Assembly (NCBI RefSeq): GCF_017873245.1
Contig: NZ_JAGGJY010000009.1
Coordinates: 1 to 64,000 of the forward strand
Direction: 5' to 3'
From: Clostridium tertium
GTDB lineage: Bacteria > Bacillota > Clostridia > Clostridiales > Clostridiaceae
DNA length: 64,000 bases
Part shown: one piece after another, positions 45,242 to 54,968 of the stretch
Position numbering within the stretch: the first letter of the stretch is position 1
Layout of the letters: every line of letters begins with the position of its first letter
The notes under the pieces: generated by a model
What the model was told of the DNA's origin: nothing
The model's database searches: none
Seen by the model: only the letters and a program-made list of their open reading frames with translations
Made by a program: the position numbers and the translations under genes

Positions 45242-45255
45242 TAATAACGTTTACA
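45242..45255. promoter_or_regulatory. Candidate cre (CcpA) site
   Basis: On the minus strand TGTAAACGTTATTA matches the cre consensus TGWAANCGNTNWCA at 13 of 14 positions and sits 20 bp before the start codon of the binding-protein gene, where bound CcpA would block transcription. Confidence 0.65.
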
Positions 45256-45354
45256 AATATAATTATAATATTTTGAATTAACACTTTACAGTGTACTTAT
45301 TTCATATTTGATTAACTAACTCTAGCTAAATTCTATACTTTAAACAAAAAATAA

Positions 45355-45381
45355 GCTTCCAGGTGTATTGCACCTGGAAGC
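45355..45381 (-). terminator. Terminator of the ROK-AKR operon
   Basis: A perfect 11-bp stem GCTTCCAGGTG / CACCTGGAAGC with 5-base loop and a long T-run on the minus-strand transcript, 15 bp after the AKR stop. Confidence 0.88.
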
Positions 45382-45396
45382 CAAATAAATAGAGAT

Positions 45397-46389
45397 CTAC
45401 TTTAATATTTCCTCAATAATTTCAAGTTCTTTAACACTAAAGCTTAAATTATTTATTATTTTCTTATTGTCCACTATTTGTTCTGCCTTACTAGCACCTA
45501 TAAGAACAGTTGTAACAGCATCATTTCTTAATACCCAAGCTAATGCCATTTGAGCTAATGTTTGCCCTCTTTCTCCTGCTATATCATTTAATTTTCTTAT
45601 TTTGTCAAGCTTTTCAGCAGTTATATCTTTTTCATTTAAAAATTTACTACTTACCTTTTTAGCTCTTGAACCTTCTGGAATTCCATGAAGATATTTATTA
45701 GTTAATAGTCCTTGAGCTAAAGGTGAAAATGCTATTGAACCTATTCCTTCTTCCTTATGAACATCATGTAAGCCTTCTACCTCACTTAAGCGGTTAAACA
45801 TACTATAACTAAATTGATGGATAAGACATGGAGTACCATTTTCCTTTAATATTCTAGAAGCTTCTTTTAATTCTTTTGGATGATAATTTGATAAACCTAT
45901 ATATAATGCTTTTCCTTGCTTTACTATATCAGTTAATGCTCCCATAGTTTCTTCAAGTGGTGTGTCTGGATCTGGTCTATGGTGATAGAATATATCAACA
46001 TAATCTAAGTTCATTCTTTTTAAACTTTGATCTAAACTTGAAATTAAATATTTTCTTGAACCACCATTTCCATAAGGGCCTGGCCACATATCATATCCAG
46101 CTTTTGTTGATATAATCATTTCATCTCTATATTTACTAAGCTCACTATTTAGTATTCTGCCAAAGTTCTCTTCTGCAGAACCATATATAGGACCATAGTT
46201 GTTTGCTAAATCAAAATGTGTTATTCCATTATTAAAAGCCTCAAATATTATCGCTTTTTGATTTTCAATTGTATCTACAGATCCAAAGTTATGCCATAAA
46301 CCTAAAGCAACCCTAGGTAAATATAATCCACTGTTACCACACTTAATATATTTCATTTCATCATACCTGTTTTCATTTATATTGTGCAT
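45397..46389 (-). CDS. Aldo/keto reductase (YghZ/Kv-beta type)
   Basis: A 330-residue NADPH-dependent oxidoreductase of the AKR barrel. The catalytic tetrad is visible: Asp in THFDLANNYG with its Tyr, Lys in MIISTKAGYD and His in IFYHHRPDPDTP. C-terminal cofactor motif IGASKAEQIVDN. YghZ-like members reduce glyceraldehyde-3-phosphate stereoisomers or methylglyoxal; a detoxifying role would fit the methylglyoxal synthase in this window. It follows the ROK gene by 36 bp. The start has AAGGAAAG upstream. Confidence 0.88.
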   Translation of the reverse strand: MHNINENRYDEMKYIKCGNSGLYLPRVALGLWHNFGSVDTIENQKAIIFEAFNNGITHFDLANNYGPIYGSAEENFGRILNSELSKYRDEMIISTKAGYDMWPGPYGNGGSRKYLISSLDQSLKRMNLDYVDIFYHHRPDPDTPLEETMGALTDIVKQGKALYIGLSNYHPKELKEASRILKENGTPCLIHQFSYSMFNRLSEVEGLHDVHKEEGIGSIAFSPLAQGLLTNKYLHGIPEGSRAKKVSSKFLNEKDITAEKLDKIRKLNDIAGERGQTLAQMALAWVLRNDAVTTVLIGASKAEQIVDNKKIINNLSFSVKELEIIEEILK

Positions 46390-46425
46390 ATTCTCTTTCC
46401 TTCTATTAAATCGCTATATTCCCAA

Positions 46426-47337
46426 TTATATTTTATTTCTTTGTAAGTAATTAAATAATGCTCCTAATAAATTTGCATCATTTTCAAATTTACACTTTTC
46501 AATTATAGGTCTAACTTTTCCTTCTTGTACATTTTTCATTATTATATCTATTTTTTCATTTATTTTATCTATGAAATCTGGTCTACTACTTATTGCTCCT
46601 CCAAGAATAATTTTCTCTGGATCATACATATATTGAATATTGAATATCCCCATTGCATTATTTAAATAAAACTCATCTATAGCATGAATACAATCTAAAT
46701 CTCCATTATCAGCTAACTCAAAAACTTTTTTCCCGTCTATTTCATCTATAGAAATGTTTTTTAATTTCGCTACATTTTCTAATAAAGCTCCAACAGCACC
46801 TGTCTTACTCCAAGTTTTAAAGCTTACTTTATCGCCTTCATGAACTCTATCCAAAATACAATATCCAAATTCTCCACCATGTAGATTATTTCCTTTATGG
46901 ATTTTTTTATCCTTTATAACTGCTCCACCAATTCCTGTACCACATACTACAAATAATACATCATTATTATCTTTAGCAGCACCTTTCCATACTTCACCTA
47001 AGGCAGCACAATTTGCATCATTTTCTATTTCTAAAGTTAATCCTAAATCTTCCCCAAATACTTTTTTGAAGTTTGGTCCATGAATACAAGGTAAAGCACT
47101 TGCTCCTCCAATTAATCCCGATTCACTGTCTACTCCTCCAGGTGCACTTACAGCTACACCATCTATGTTATGTTCTTCCTTTGCTTTGTTAATTACATCA
47201 ATCATAGATACTTTGAATAATTCAAAATTATCTTTTTCTGATTTATAGCTTCCCTTTGATACAAACTCTCCTTCGTCTGTTATAATTGCGTACTTTACAC
47301 TGCTTCCACCAATATCAAATACTATATAGTTCTTCAT
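46426..47337 (-). CDS. ROK-family kinase (BglK-like)
   Basis: A 303-residue ROK kinase: FDIGGSSVKYAIITDEG, VSAPGGVD, catalytic Asp in ENDANCAALGEVW, and CGTGIGGAVI. The zinc-binding CxCGxxGC motif of classical ROK glucokinases is absent (KTWSKTGAVGALL at that place), as in beta-glucoside kinase BglK-like members. It may phosphorylate a mono- or disaccharide released during N-glycan breakdown. It is the first gene of the ROK-AKR operon, with a cre-like site at 47391-47404 upstream. Confidence 0.87.
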   Translation of the reverse strand: MKNYIVFDIGGSSVKYAIITDEGEFVSKGSYKSEKDNFELFKVSMIDVINKAKEEHNIDGVAVSAPGGVDSESGLIGGASALPCIHGPNFKKVFGEDLGLTLEIENDANCAALGEVWKGAAKDNNDVLFVVCGTGIGGAVIKDKKIHKGNNLHGGEFGYCILDRVHEGDKVSFKTWSKTGAVGALLENVAKLKNISIDEIDGKKVFELADNGDLDCIHAIDEFYLNNAMGIFNIQYMYDPEKIILGGAISSRPDFIDKINEKIDIIMKNVQEGKVRPIIEKCKFENDANLLGALFNYLQRNKI

Positions 47338-47390
47338 ATCTTTCCATCTCCCTATTATTAAAATTTTTATGTTCTAAATTTATATAATTA

Positions 47391-47404
47391 TAAAAACGTT
47401 TTCT
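47391..47404. promoter_or_regulatory. Candidate cre (CcpA) site
   Basis: TAAAAACGTTTTCT matches the cre consensus at 12 of 14 positions, 54 bp upstream of the ROK start codon. Confidence 0.45.
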
Positions 47405-47578
47405 GGAATACTATAAATCAAAAACTACTAACAAGTAGTTTTTATAATCAAATTAAATCGTATGCAAACTTATTTACTTTATCTAATTATTTACTTTATA
47501 ATTTAAATCATATATAACAATTTTATATTTTAACCTATATTTTTTTATTAATCTAGTCTATTAACTTTAAACCTATAT

Positions 47579-48289
47579 CTATCTTACTATTATAGCTTTA
47601 AATTCATATGTATCATATCTATGCCTTGAAAATGAATATTCAAATACTTTACCATTGTCTAAATATCCTATTCTTTCAACTTCTAAAACTGGTTCATCAC
47701 TCTCTAAATGTAAGTATTCCTTATCTATTTCATTTGATTTTCTGGCTCTAACAGTTGAGTGAGAACTTTGTATTTTCAACTTCATTTTATCTTGTATATA
47801 GCTATATAAAGAACCTTCTGCATCAGATCTTTTTATCCCAGGGAAAAGATATAATGGCATATATGTCTTCTCAATTACTAAAGCTTTTTCATCTACATAT
47901 CTAACTCTATGTATAAAACATACAAAATCATCTTCATCAATTTTTAGATTTTCTGCTATTTTTGAATCTGCATTTATAATTTTAAAATCTAACAATTTAC
48001 TCTCTATCTTATGTCCAGCATTTGTTACTGTTAATCCTGCAAATTGATTTTTAATTGATAAATCTTCAATTTGATCTTGAGACATATCTTTTACAAAGGT
48101 TCCTGCTCCTCTTCTTTTAACTATTAGCCCCTCCATTACTAATAAATCTAATGCTTTTTTTACAGTCATCTTGCTAGCATTAAATTTTTCACAAATTTCC
48201 TTTTCAAAAGGTAATTGTTCATTTGCTTTATATTCGCCATTAATAATTTTTTCTTTTATGTATATAGCTATTTGCTCATACTTAGTCAT
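47579..48289 (-). CDS. GntR-family regulator with UTRA domain
   Basis: A 236-residue HutC-type regulator starting MTKYEQIAIYIKEKI. The winged helix lies within about 1-70 (CEKFNASKMTVKKALDLLV, GAGTFVKD) and the UTRA effector domain ends VFEYSFSRHRYD. ATG at 48289 is supported by GAGGGAG 7 bases upstream, against a longer unsupported frame from 48313. It is closely paralogous to the regulator at 22322-23035, so the two may recognise similar operators. Its neighbours are manA and the ROK-AKR operon. Confidence 0.9.
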   Translation of the reverse strand: MTKYEQIAIYIKEKIINGEYKANEQLPFEKEICEKFNASKMTVKKALDLLVMEGLIVKRRGAGTFVKDMSQDQIEDLSIKNQFAGLTVTNAGHKIESKLLDFKIINADSKIAENLKIDEDDFVCFIHRVRYVDEKALVIEKTYMPLYLFPGIKRSDAEGSLYSYIQDKMKLKIQSSHSTVRARKSNEIDKEYLHLESDEPVLEVERIGYLDNGKVFEYSFSRHRYDTYEFKAIIVR

Positions 48290-48497
48290 GCTATTCTCCC
48301 TCTTATACATCAATATTAATTTAAATTAAACATAGAAGATATATATTATAAACTATAATTTTACGTAATTAAATTTCTAATTTAATTACTATTATATACT
48401 AGCAAAGATATAGCTACAATCAAATTATACCCCTGATATACAAATAATTGGGAACTTTCAAATTTCGTTGACCTCAGGGGCATTAATTAACTAATTA

Positions 48498-49433
48498 TTA
48501 TACTGGATAACTCTTTAAAACAGTAACATTACCTTTTATTTTATATTCTCCTAAAGTTGCTGGTATTAAATAACTATCCCCCATCTTTATAGTTTCTGAG
48601 AAATCCTTGCCCTCTATAGTTCCTTCACCTTCAACGCAAGTATACATATCAAATTTTTCAACATCACTTGCATCTTTATATTCTGAAGTAATTACTATCT
48701 TTTCTATTCCAAAATACTCATTTTTACATAGTAAGCTATGATTATATCCATTATAATTTACTACTTCTTTTTCACTTAAATTTTCACATTGAAGATCAAA
48801 ATTTATAACATCTAATGCTTTTTCAACATGAATTTCTCTTGGTCTTCCATAGTCATATACTCTATATGTTACATCACTATTTTGTTGAATTTCTGCTATT
48901 ATAACACCCTCACATATAGCATGAACTAATCCACTATTTATTAAGAAACAATCACCTTTTTTAACTTCGATTTTATTTAAATAATTTTCCACATCATTAT
49001 TTTTTATAGCTTCTTCAAATTGTTCTTTAGTACAATCTTTTGTTCCTACTATTAATGATGCGCCTGGCTTAGCATCCATCACATACCAAGCTTCTGTTTT
49101 TCCGTAATCGCCTTCATACTTTGCGGCATATTCATCTCCTGGATGAACTTGTACAGATAGTTTTTCTTTTGAATTTATAAGTTTTATAAGTAAAGGAAAT
49201 TTTTCAAGTGTTATCTTTTTCCCAACAAGTTCATGTCCATATTCTTTTATTAAGTCATCAAAGCTAGTTCCTTTTAATGAACCATTTACAACAATTCCTG
49301 TTCCATTTGGATGACAGGCTATATCCCATGTTTCTCCTATTTCACCTTCTGGCATATTATCCCTAAAAGCTTCAAAATCTCTACCACCCCATATTTTTTC
49401 ATAATAAAGGTTTTCAAATCTAATTGGATACAT
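48498..49433 (-). CDS. manA: Mannose-6-phosphate isomerase, class I
   Basis: A 311-residue zinc isomerase converting mannose-6-phosphate to fructose-6-phosphate, the entry of mannose into glycolysis. It begins YPIRFENLYYEKIWGGRDFE. The zinc and active-site motif LSVQVHPGDEYA is followed by Glu in GKTEAWYVMD and His in INSGLVHAICEG. ATG at 49433 has GGAGGAAG directly upstream; the frame to 49520 is an unsupported extension. It provides the last step for mannose freed by GH38 and GH125 and phosphorylated by a ROK kinase. Confidence 0.93.
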   Translation of the reverse strand: MYPIRFENLYYEKIWGGRDFEAFRDNMPEGEIGETWDIACHPNGTGIVVNGSLKGTSFDDLIKEYGHELVGKKITLEKFPLLIKLINSKEKLSVQVHPGDEYAAKYEGDYGKTEAWYVMDAKPGASLIVGTKDCTKEQFEEAIKNNDVENYLNKIEVKKGDCFLINSGLVHAICEGVIIAEIQQNSDVTYRVYDYGRPREIHVEKALDVINFDLQCENLSEKEVVNYNGYNHSLLCKNEYFGIEKIVITSEYKDASDVEKFDMYTCVEGEGTIEGKDFSETIKMGDSYLIPATLGEYKIKGNVTVLKSYPV

Positions 49434-49664
49434 TAATCTTCCTCCTCTTGTAACTATAATTATACTCTTACTACTGTATAGTATATAACAAAAATATATA
49501 CTTTTTAATATATTTTCCATACTTTTATGTAATTGTAAAATATTCTTTCTAATATATTTCTTATTATATAATCTTTTTATTAATTTTCATAATAATATTA
49601 TTTAGATGTTTATTAGCATATAAATATCAAATAAATTCCTATTCCATATCTTATATTCTTTAAT

Positions 49665-50423
49665 CTATAAAATGTACTCTTCTATGCAATCTGCTACAGA
49701 GTCAACTAAATATGATGCATGCTCCTTTAGTTCTTCTTCTACATGATGAAATGTAAATGAATTTTTAGTTATATTAAACATAGTAACATCATTCCATGAA
49801 TCACCTATAGTATATATGTAATCATCTTTTATAAACTCTTGTTTAGCAATATACTTTATTCCATTTCCTTTTGAACACCCTAATGGTACTATATCTATAT
49901 AAATATCATTTCTGTATGCAATTATCTTATCTTCATATTTTTTATTAATTTTATTTTTAACTTCCTCTATTTCTAATATATCTTTTTCAGGACTGTATAT
50001 AGAAATTAAACTTAATTCCTCTTCTATTTCATCTACTGAATTTACTCTTTCCTTCTTAGGATATGGTAAATTATCTCCATCTGTTAATAAATATGTATTA
50101 AAGCCTGATTCTACTGAAATAGCTACATTTTCTTCTTTTATTTCATTTATAATGCTTTTAATTATATCTTTTTCAATTATTTCTTGCTTAATCTTTGTTC
50201 CTAAAGTATCTACTATTAAAGCTCCATTTAGTAATACATAATAATTTGCAAATATCTTATATTCATCCTTTAACATTTGTACTCCATTATATGGTCTTCC
50301 TGTTGAAACTACTAATAACTCTTTTTGCTTTTGAAGCTTAATTATAGCATCCTTATCTCTTTTTGTAACTTGATCATTTTTTATTAGTGTCCCATCAAGA
50401 TCTGTCGCTAGTAATTTAATCAT
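49665..50423 (-). CDS. HAD-family Cof-type phosphatase
   Basis: A 252-residue HAD hydrolase, Cof/YidA subfamily (type IIB cap). Catalytic motif I LLATDLDGTLIKND (D8 and D10), motif II VVSTGRP, Lys of GCSKGNGIKY and acidic motif GDSWNDVTMF. Such enzymes dephosphorylate sugar phosphates or flavins with loose specificity. It lies upstream of manA with its own promoter region. Possible role in relieving sugar-phosphate stress. Confidence 0.9.
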   Translation of the reverse strand: MIKLLATDLDGTLIKNDQVTKRDKDAIIKLQKQKELLVVSTGRPYNGVQMLKDEYKIFANYYVLLNGALIVDTLGTKIKQEIIEKDIIKSIINEIKEENVAISVESGFNTYLLTDGDNLPYPKKERVNSVDEIEEELSLISIYSPEKDILEIEEVKNKINKKYEDKIIAYRNDIYIDIVPLGCSKGNGIKYIAKQEFIKDDYIYTIGDSWNDVTMFNITKNSFTFHHVEEELKEHASYLVDSVADCIEEYIL

Positions 50424-50609
50424 TTATTCCTCCAGTAGTATATTAATATTTTTATACTACAATTTTACCATATCATTACTTAAATTTTTATAAATAAATT
50501 TTTACACCATTATATTTTGTTTAAAATAATCTTTATGCATTTTTAGAAGATAATACTAGGAATTAAAAACTTCATATTTCAAATAATATAAGTATAAGGA
50601 GGGATTTAT

Positions 50610-50840
50610 ATGCCAACAAAACCTAACAAGAAAAAAATTTATTTACCTAATGAAAGAACTGGATATGCACCAGAAAAACATTCTCTAGTTAGTCATGGAA
50701 AGATTGAAGGACCATCCAGTCCATTACCTAGCACAGTAGAGGATGATATAGTTGTAAATAATATTGCTTATATGGAATTTGATTATACGGAGCAACCAGA
50801 AGTAGATCCTGAAATTGATACAAATGCTCCAAGTAAATAA
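50610..50840 (+). CDS. Small hypothetical protein (76 residues)
   Basis: A 76-residue soluble protein with a basic start (MPTKPNKKKIYLPNERTGY) and an acidic C-terminal half (TVEDDIVVNN, YTEQPEVDPEIDTNAPSK), rich in Pro. AAGGAGGG lies 7 bases before the ATG, so it is probably translated. No membrane segment, Cys or known motif. It is followed 95 bp later by another small gene of similar style. I do not recognise the family. Confidence 0.6.
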   Translation: MPTKPNKKKIYLPNERTGYAPEKHSLVSHGKIEGPSSPLPSTVEDDIVVNNIAYMEFDYTEQPEVDPEIDTNAPSK

Positions 50841-50935
50841 GCTATATTAATTGAACAATGCCTAAGAAAATAATTTATATGCTAATATTTCTCTAGTTTT
50901 TAAAATAAGATTTTATTATAAAGGAGAGATACAAT

Positions 50936-51094
50936 ATGTCTAACAATAAGAAAAAAAGAACAGATGGAAAAATTCCAATGAAAAATAAAAGTTTCGCGAC
51001 TCCTGTTACCTCAAGTAATATATCTACCTCATTTTATGAATATACTAAGAAAGAACAAGTTGCTAGAAATACTAGTAAAAATCAATTATATTAA
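50936..51094 (+). CDS. Small hypothetical protein (52 residues)
   Basis: A 52-residue basic protein starting MSNNKKKRTDGKIPMKNKSF and ending KNTSKNQLY-like (ARNTSKNQLY), with AAGGAGAG 8 bases before its ATG. It is too short for most gene finders. Lys/Asn/Ser-rich and probably unstructured. It shares the Lys-rich start and Pro/Thr/Ser style of the 76-residue protein upstream, and a strong terminator follows at 51139. Function unknown; a small spore or stress protein is possible but not shown. Confidence 0.6.
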   Translation: MSNNKKKRTDGKIPMKNKSFATPVTSSNISTSFYEYTKKEQVARNTSKNQLY

Positions 51095-51138
51095 AATATA
51101 GACAAATATAATTTAAAATAAACTAATATTACATTTAA

Positions 51139-51200
51139 ATGGACAACTACTAAATTATCAGGAAAATTTTCCGATAATTAAAACAGTTGTCTATTTTTTT
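51139..51200 (+). terminator. Strong terminator of the small-gene pair
   Basis: Nested hairpin: outer ATGGACAACT / AGTTGTCTAT and inner AATTATC.GGAAAA / TTTTCCGATAATT, followed by an unbroken run of eight T. Confidence 0.88.
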
Positions 51201-51257
51201 TATTTTTATACAACTTATTTTAAAATCACTTATATTTAGAATTTATGGGAGGGTTAT

Positions 51258-53057
51258 ATGAAAAAATTTTTTGAAATTAAAAATAGAAATAAAGAAAAAA
51301 AATTTAAATTACGAAAAAATTCAAAAATAGAAAAAAATAAAAGAACTAAGAATAGGAGAGCACATAAAATATCAAATAGGCTTATAAGCTGTTTCCTTTT
51401 AATTATAGTCTTAATAATATTTATCTGGAGACTAGGGCTTTATAACATGAAGCAAATTAATGACGCATCTGAAAAGCTTTATTTTAATAATACTTTAGGA
51501 ATAACTTACATAAATGAACTATCAGAAAACTCTACTTACAATTATCTTGCTAGTAAACAATTAATTATAAGCAGAGATGATAATGAAAATAAATTATTGA
51601 TGCAAAATATTTATTATAATAATCAAAGAAATGAACAACTTATACAGTTATATAGTAATTCAATTACCAAAGAAGAAGATAAAGAAAGATTTGATGAAAT
51701 AATATCTTCATTAAAAGAACTAGAAGAAACAACTAATAAAATAATTTCATTAGTTAAAGAAAAAAAATTTACTGAAGCAAATGCCTATGCATATGATTTA
51801 GATACTAATCGTGGACATTTTATTATAAAAATAGATAGATTGGTGGAATTAAATAGTAAGTGGGCCCAAGAATCTATTATATCTAATAAAGCTATCTATA
51901 ATAATTCATTAAAACTTACTTCAATTGTAATAGTAATTTCAATATTAATAATTTTAATATCATCGGCAAGAATTACAATTAGAATTACGAAATCACTAAA
52001 GAAAATAATGGCTTTATCTAATAGAATAGCAAAATATGACTTAACAGAATCTATAGATGTTGCTTATAATGATGAATTTGGAGCCATTGGTACATCTCTA
52101 AACATAGCTCAAGAAAACTTAAGAAATATAATAAATTCCTTTAAAAACAGTACTGAAATGGTTAACAATTCATGTGAGAATTTAGCTATCTCAATAGAAG
52201 AAGTAACAGCTCAATTTGATTTGATAAACGAATCTTCTAATGACATTAATTCTACAATCCAAGAAACTAGTGCCATAACTGAAGAATTATCAGCTTCAAT
52301 TTTAGAAGTAAGCTCTAGTATAGATGTACTTTCAGAAAAAGCTAATGATGGAAATATGAATTCTGAAAAAATTCAAAAACGTTCAACTAATATTAAACAA
52401 AATACTGAATATGTTATTGATAATACAAGTAACTTATATAGAGATGTTGAAAATGATATAAAATCATCAATCGAAAAAGGAAAAATAGTTCATGAAATAG
52501 TTAATATGGCTAACTCCATTGAAGAAATTGCTGAGCAAACTAATCTTTTAGCTTTAAATGCAGCAATTGAGGCTGCTAGAGCTGGTGAGCAAGGAAAGGG
52601 ATTTGCAGTAGTAGCCGAAGAAGTTCGAACTCTAGCCGAACAATCTCGTTCATCAGTACAAAACGTAAAAGATACTATAAAGCAAGTTCAAATATCCTTT
52701 AATAATATAACTGATAGTAGTAATAAACTATTACAATTTATGAATAATGAAATTATGAAAGAATTTAAAGGATTTATTAAAGTTGGTGATAAATACGAGA
52801 AGGATGGAATATTTATTAAGGATATGAGTGAAGATATTGCTGCAATGTCAGAAGAAGTTTCTGCAACAATGAACGAATTAAATGATGCTGTTCATTCTGT
52901 AGCCTCAATGACTCAAAGTTCATCAGCAAATGTAAATTCTGTTAAAGATAGCATAAATGATACTACAAATGCAATAATCACAATTTCTGAAACTGCTCAA
53001 AATCAATCCCAGTTAGCTCAAGAACTTTTAGATTTAATATCAAAATTTAAACTTTAA
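51258..53057 (+). CDS. Methyl-accepting chemotaxis protein
   Basis: A 599-residue chemoreceptor: about 38 cytosolic residues that are over half Lys/Arg, a first membrane segment (about 43-58), an extracellular helical sensing domain of about 150 residues (four-helix-bundle type), a second membrane segment near 218-235, HAMP, and the long signalling coiled coil with the hairpin tip [20 protein letters not shown] and [16 protein letters not shown]. The ligand is unknown. GGAGGG lies upstream. The very basic N-terminal tail is unusual for this family. Confidence 0.92.
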   Translation: MKKFFEIKNRNKEKKFKLRKNSKIEKNKRTKNRRAHKISNRLISCFLLIIVLIIFIWRLGLYNMKQINDASEKLYFNNTLGITYINELSENSTYNYLASKQLIISRDDNENKLLMQNIYYNNQRNEQLIQLYSNSITKEEDKERFDEIISSLKELEETTNKIISLVKEKKFTEANAYAYDLDTNRGHFIIKIDRLVELNSKWAQESIISNKAIYNNSLKLTSIVIVISILIILISSARITIRITKSLKKIMALSNRIAKYDLTESIDVAYNDEFGAIGTSLNIAQENLRNIINSFKNSTEMVNNSCENLAISIEEVTAQFDLINESSNDINSTIQETSAITEELSASILEVSSSIDVLSEKANDGNMNSEKIQKRSTNIKQNTEYVIDNTSNLYRDVENDIKSSIEKGKIVHEIVNMANSIEEIAEQTNLLALNAAIEAARAGEQGKGFAVVAEEVRTLAEQSRSSVQNVKDTIKQVQISFNNITDSSNKLLQFMNNEIMKEFKGFIKVGDKYEKDGIFIKDMSEDIAAMSEEVSATMNELNDAVHSVASMTQSSSANVNSVKDSINDTTNAIITISETAQNQSQLAQELLDLISKFKL

Positions 53058-53060
53058 ACT

Positions 53061-53090
53061 AATAGGTAGATTCATTCGAATCTACCTATT
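53061..53090. terminator. Bidirectional terminator after the chemoreceptor
   Basis: A perfect 13-bp stem AATAGGTAGATTC / GAATCTACCTATT with a 4-base loop between two convergent genes. Confidence 0.88.
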
Positions 53091-53103
53091 ATTGTTTTGA
53101 TAA

Positions 53104-53436
53104 TTAATATCTAAATCCCATCATAGAACCAGATCTTCTACAAGTTCCTCTTCCTCTACTTTCTGAATTAAATCCATATCTATTTTCTTCTTCACTTTTT
53201 TGTCCTTGACCTTGGTATCCTTCCCCGTAATAAGGACAATTTTGATTTCTCCATCCTGAGTAATTATTGTCCTCATTTATATTATAATCTTGATCTATAT
53301 TAGAATTATCAGTTTCGCTTACCTCTGCTCCAACTGAATTTGTTACCGGACTATCTTCCTCAGCTGCAAAAGCTATAGCTCCTGTCCCTATTGTAATAGC
53401 ACCTATTATAGATAGTGATAAAATTAATTTTTTCAT
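53104..53436 (-). CDS. Small secreted protein of unknown function
   Basis: A 110-residue precursor with a clear signal peptide (MKKLILSLSIIGAITIGTGA, cleavage near IAFA-AEEDS), an acidic Asn/Asp-rich middle and a C-terminal half rich in Gly, Gln, Tyr and Arg (NQNCPYYGEGYQGQGQ, SRGRGTCRRSGSMMGFRY). Two Cys could form a disulfide. GGAGG lies 9 bases before the ATG. It lies just downstream of a two-component system whose sensor has a Met/Gly-rich loop, and both have Gly/Met-rich tracts, suggesting a shared envelope or metal-related function; this is speculative. Confidence 0.7.
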   Translation of the reverse strand: MKKLILSLSIIGAITIGTGAIAFAAEEDSPVTNSVGAEVSETDNSNIDQDYNINEDNNYSGWRNQNCPYYGEGYQGQGQKSEEENRYGFNSESRGRGTCRRSGSMMGFRY

Positions 53437-53594
53437 AGTTATTATACCTCCAACAAATATCTTCTTAATGGATTAAATATTACTCTAATAAATAAACATT
53501 TCTATCAATCTCTTACTTATTAGGTATCTTTAAGATTATAATAACTCTTAGTTTTAATAAGTTAATGGTTAATTTGTGATGAATTTGTGAAAAC

Positions 53595-54968
53595 TTATTT
53601 TTCTTTTATTAAACTTCTAGGAATATCAAAATAAAATTTACTTCCTTCTCCTATATTACTTTCAACTCCATAATTAAATCCATGTGCTAATATTATCTCC
53701 TTGGAAATTGCTAGCCCTAAACCCATTCCCCCACTTTTATCTTCCTTATAATATCTATCCCAAATATAATTAATAGATTCCGGCACTATTCCCTTTCCAT
53801 AATCCTTCATATATACTTCTATATTATTTTCTACTTCTCTCATTCCAAATACTATTTTATCCTTGCTTTCAGAATGTTTTATAGCATTAATAAAAAAGTT
53901 AGATAATACTCTAAATAAATAATTATTATCTATAGATGCAAATATATTCTTATTATATAAATTTTTATCTATTTTAAGCTGTAAATCATAGTTATTATAA
54001 TTGCCATTAATTAAATAATTGTTTAACTTATCATAACTTTCCTTTACAAACCTCTTAATATCATACTCAGACGGCTTAATTATTTTTTTATTATCTCTTA
54101 GTTTCGTTAAAACCAATATTTCTCCTACAAGGTCTGTTAATACATCAACTTCTTCAATTATACTAGATGCATATTCAACAACTTCCTTATCAGAAACTAA
54201 TCCATCCTTTATAACTTCACTATTAGCTCTAATTACACTTAATGGAGTTTTTAAGTCATGACTTACATTTGCAATAAATTCCTTTTGCATATTATCTTTG
54301 ATTTCAAGCTCCTTAGCCATATTATCTATACTGTCATTTAATTCCTGAATCTCATCTTTCGTATTAATTTCAATCTTACTACTATATATTCCTTTAGAAA
54401 TATCATTAGCCCTTTTTCTTAAAGATATTATTGGTTTTGTAAATTTTCCTCCGAGATAAACAGCTATAAAAGTAGATATAATTAATGAAAATAAAAATAT
54501 TGATATCATTATTAAATTAACACTTTTTATTAATGATTTTGTTCCTTCATAACTTTTATAAACAACTATATCACCATAGCTAGAATTTCTTTTAAGACCT
54601 ATATATGTATTACCATCACTAGACTTAAAAACCTGCCTACCTTTTATACTTTCGTAATCTATAGAATTCATTTTCCCCATCATGCCCATCTTACCCATTT
54701 GCCCCATATGCCCATTTCCATTATTAGCTTTGCACATATTCGTAACTTTGCCATTATTAATTAATACAGCATATATATTCGCCAAATCTGTAACAGTATT
54801 ATTCTTTGCTGCTTCTAAAACATATTCACTAGCTTCTTCCAAATCAATATATTCATTATTTATATAAATCTTTGGTAAAATAAATGATGTCAAGATCAAT
54901 CCAATAATAGCCACTACTAAATTCATTAATATCATATATTTAACTATTCTTTTACTTATCTTATTCAT
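53595..54968 (-). CDS. Sensor histidine kinase with Met/His-rich extracellular loop
   Basis: A 457-residue kinase: membrane segments at about 10-32 and 148-170, an extracellular domain of about 115 residues, HAMP, H-box ANVSHDLKTPLSVI, N-box NFFINAIKHSE, and G-boxes DYGKGIVPE and GGMGLGLAIS. The outer loop contains NNGNGHMGQMGKMGMMGKM (82-100), with Met spaced every 2-3 residues, reminiscent of Cu(I)/Ag(I)-binding segments. It overlaps the regulator gene by one base (TAATG). Confidence 0.9.
   Translation of the reverse strand: MNKISKRIVKYMILMNLVVAIIGLILTSFILPKIYINNEYIDLEEASEYVLEAAKNNTVTDLANIYAVLINNGKVTNMCKANNGNGHMGQMGKMGMMGKMNSIDYESIKGRQVFKSSDGNTYIGLKRNSSYGDIVVYKSYEGTKSLIKSVNLIMISIFLFSLIISTFIAVYLGGKFTKPIISLRKRANDISKGIYSSKIEINTKDEIQELNDSIDNMAKELEIKDNMQKEFIANVSHDLKTPLSVIRANSEVIKDGLVSDKEVVEYASSIIEEVDVLTDLVGEILVLTKLRDNKKIIKPSEYDIKRFVKESYDKLNNYLINGNYNNYDLQLKIDKNLYNKNIFASIDNNYLFRVLSNFFINAIKHSESKDKIVFGMREVENNIEVYMKDYGKGIVPESINYIWDRYYKEDKSGGMGLGLAISKEIILAHGFNYGVESNIGEGSKFYFDIPRSLIKEK

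Noticed and set aside
48430..48480. Hairpin CCCCTGA / TCAGGGG after manA
   Set aside because: Only 7 bp with a 37-base loop; possible terminator but too weak to list as a feature.
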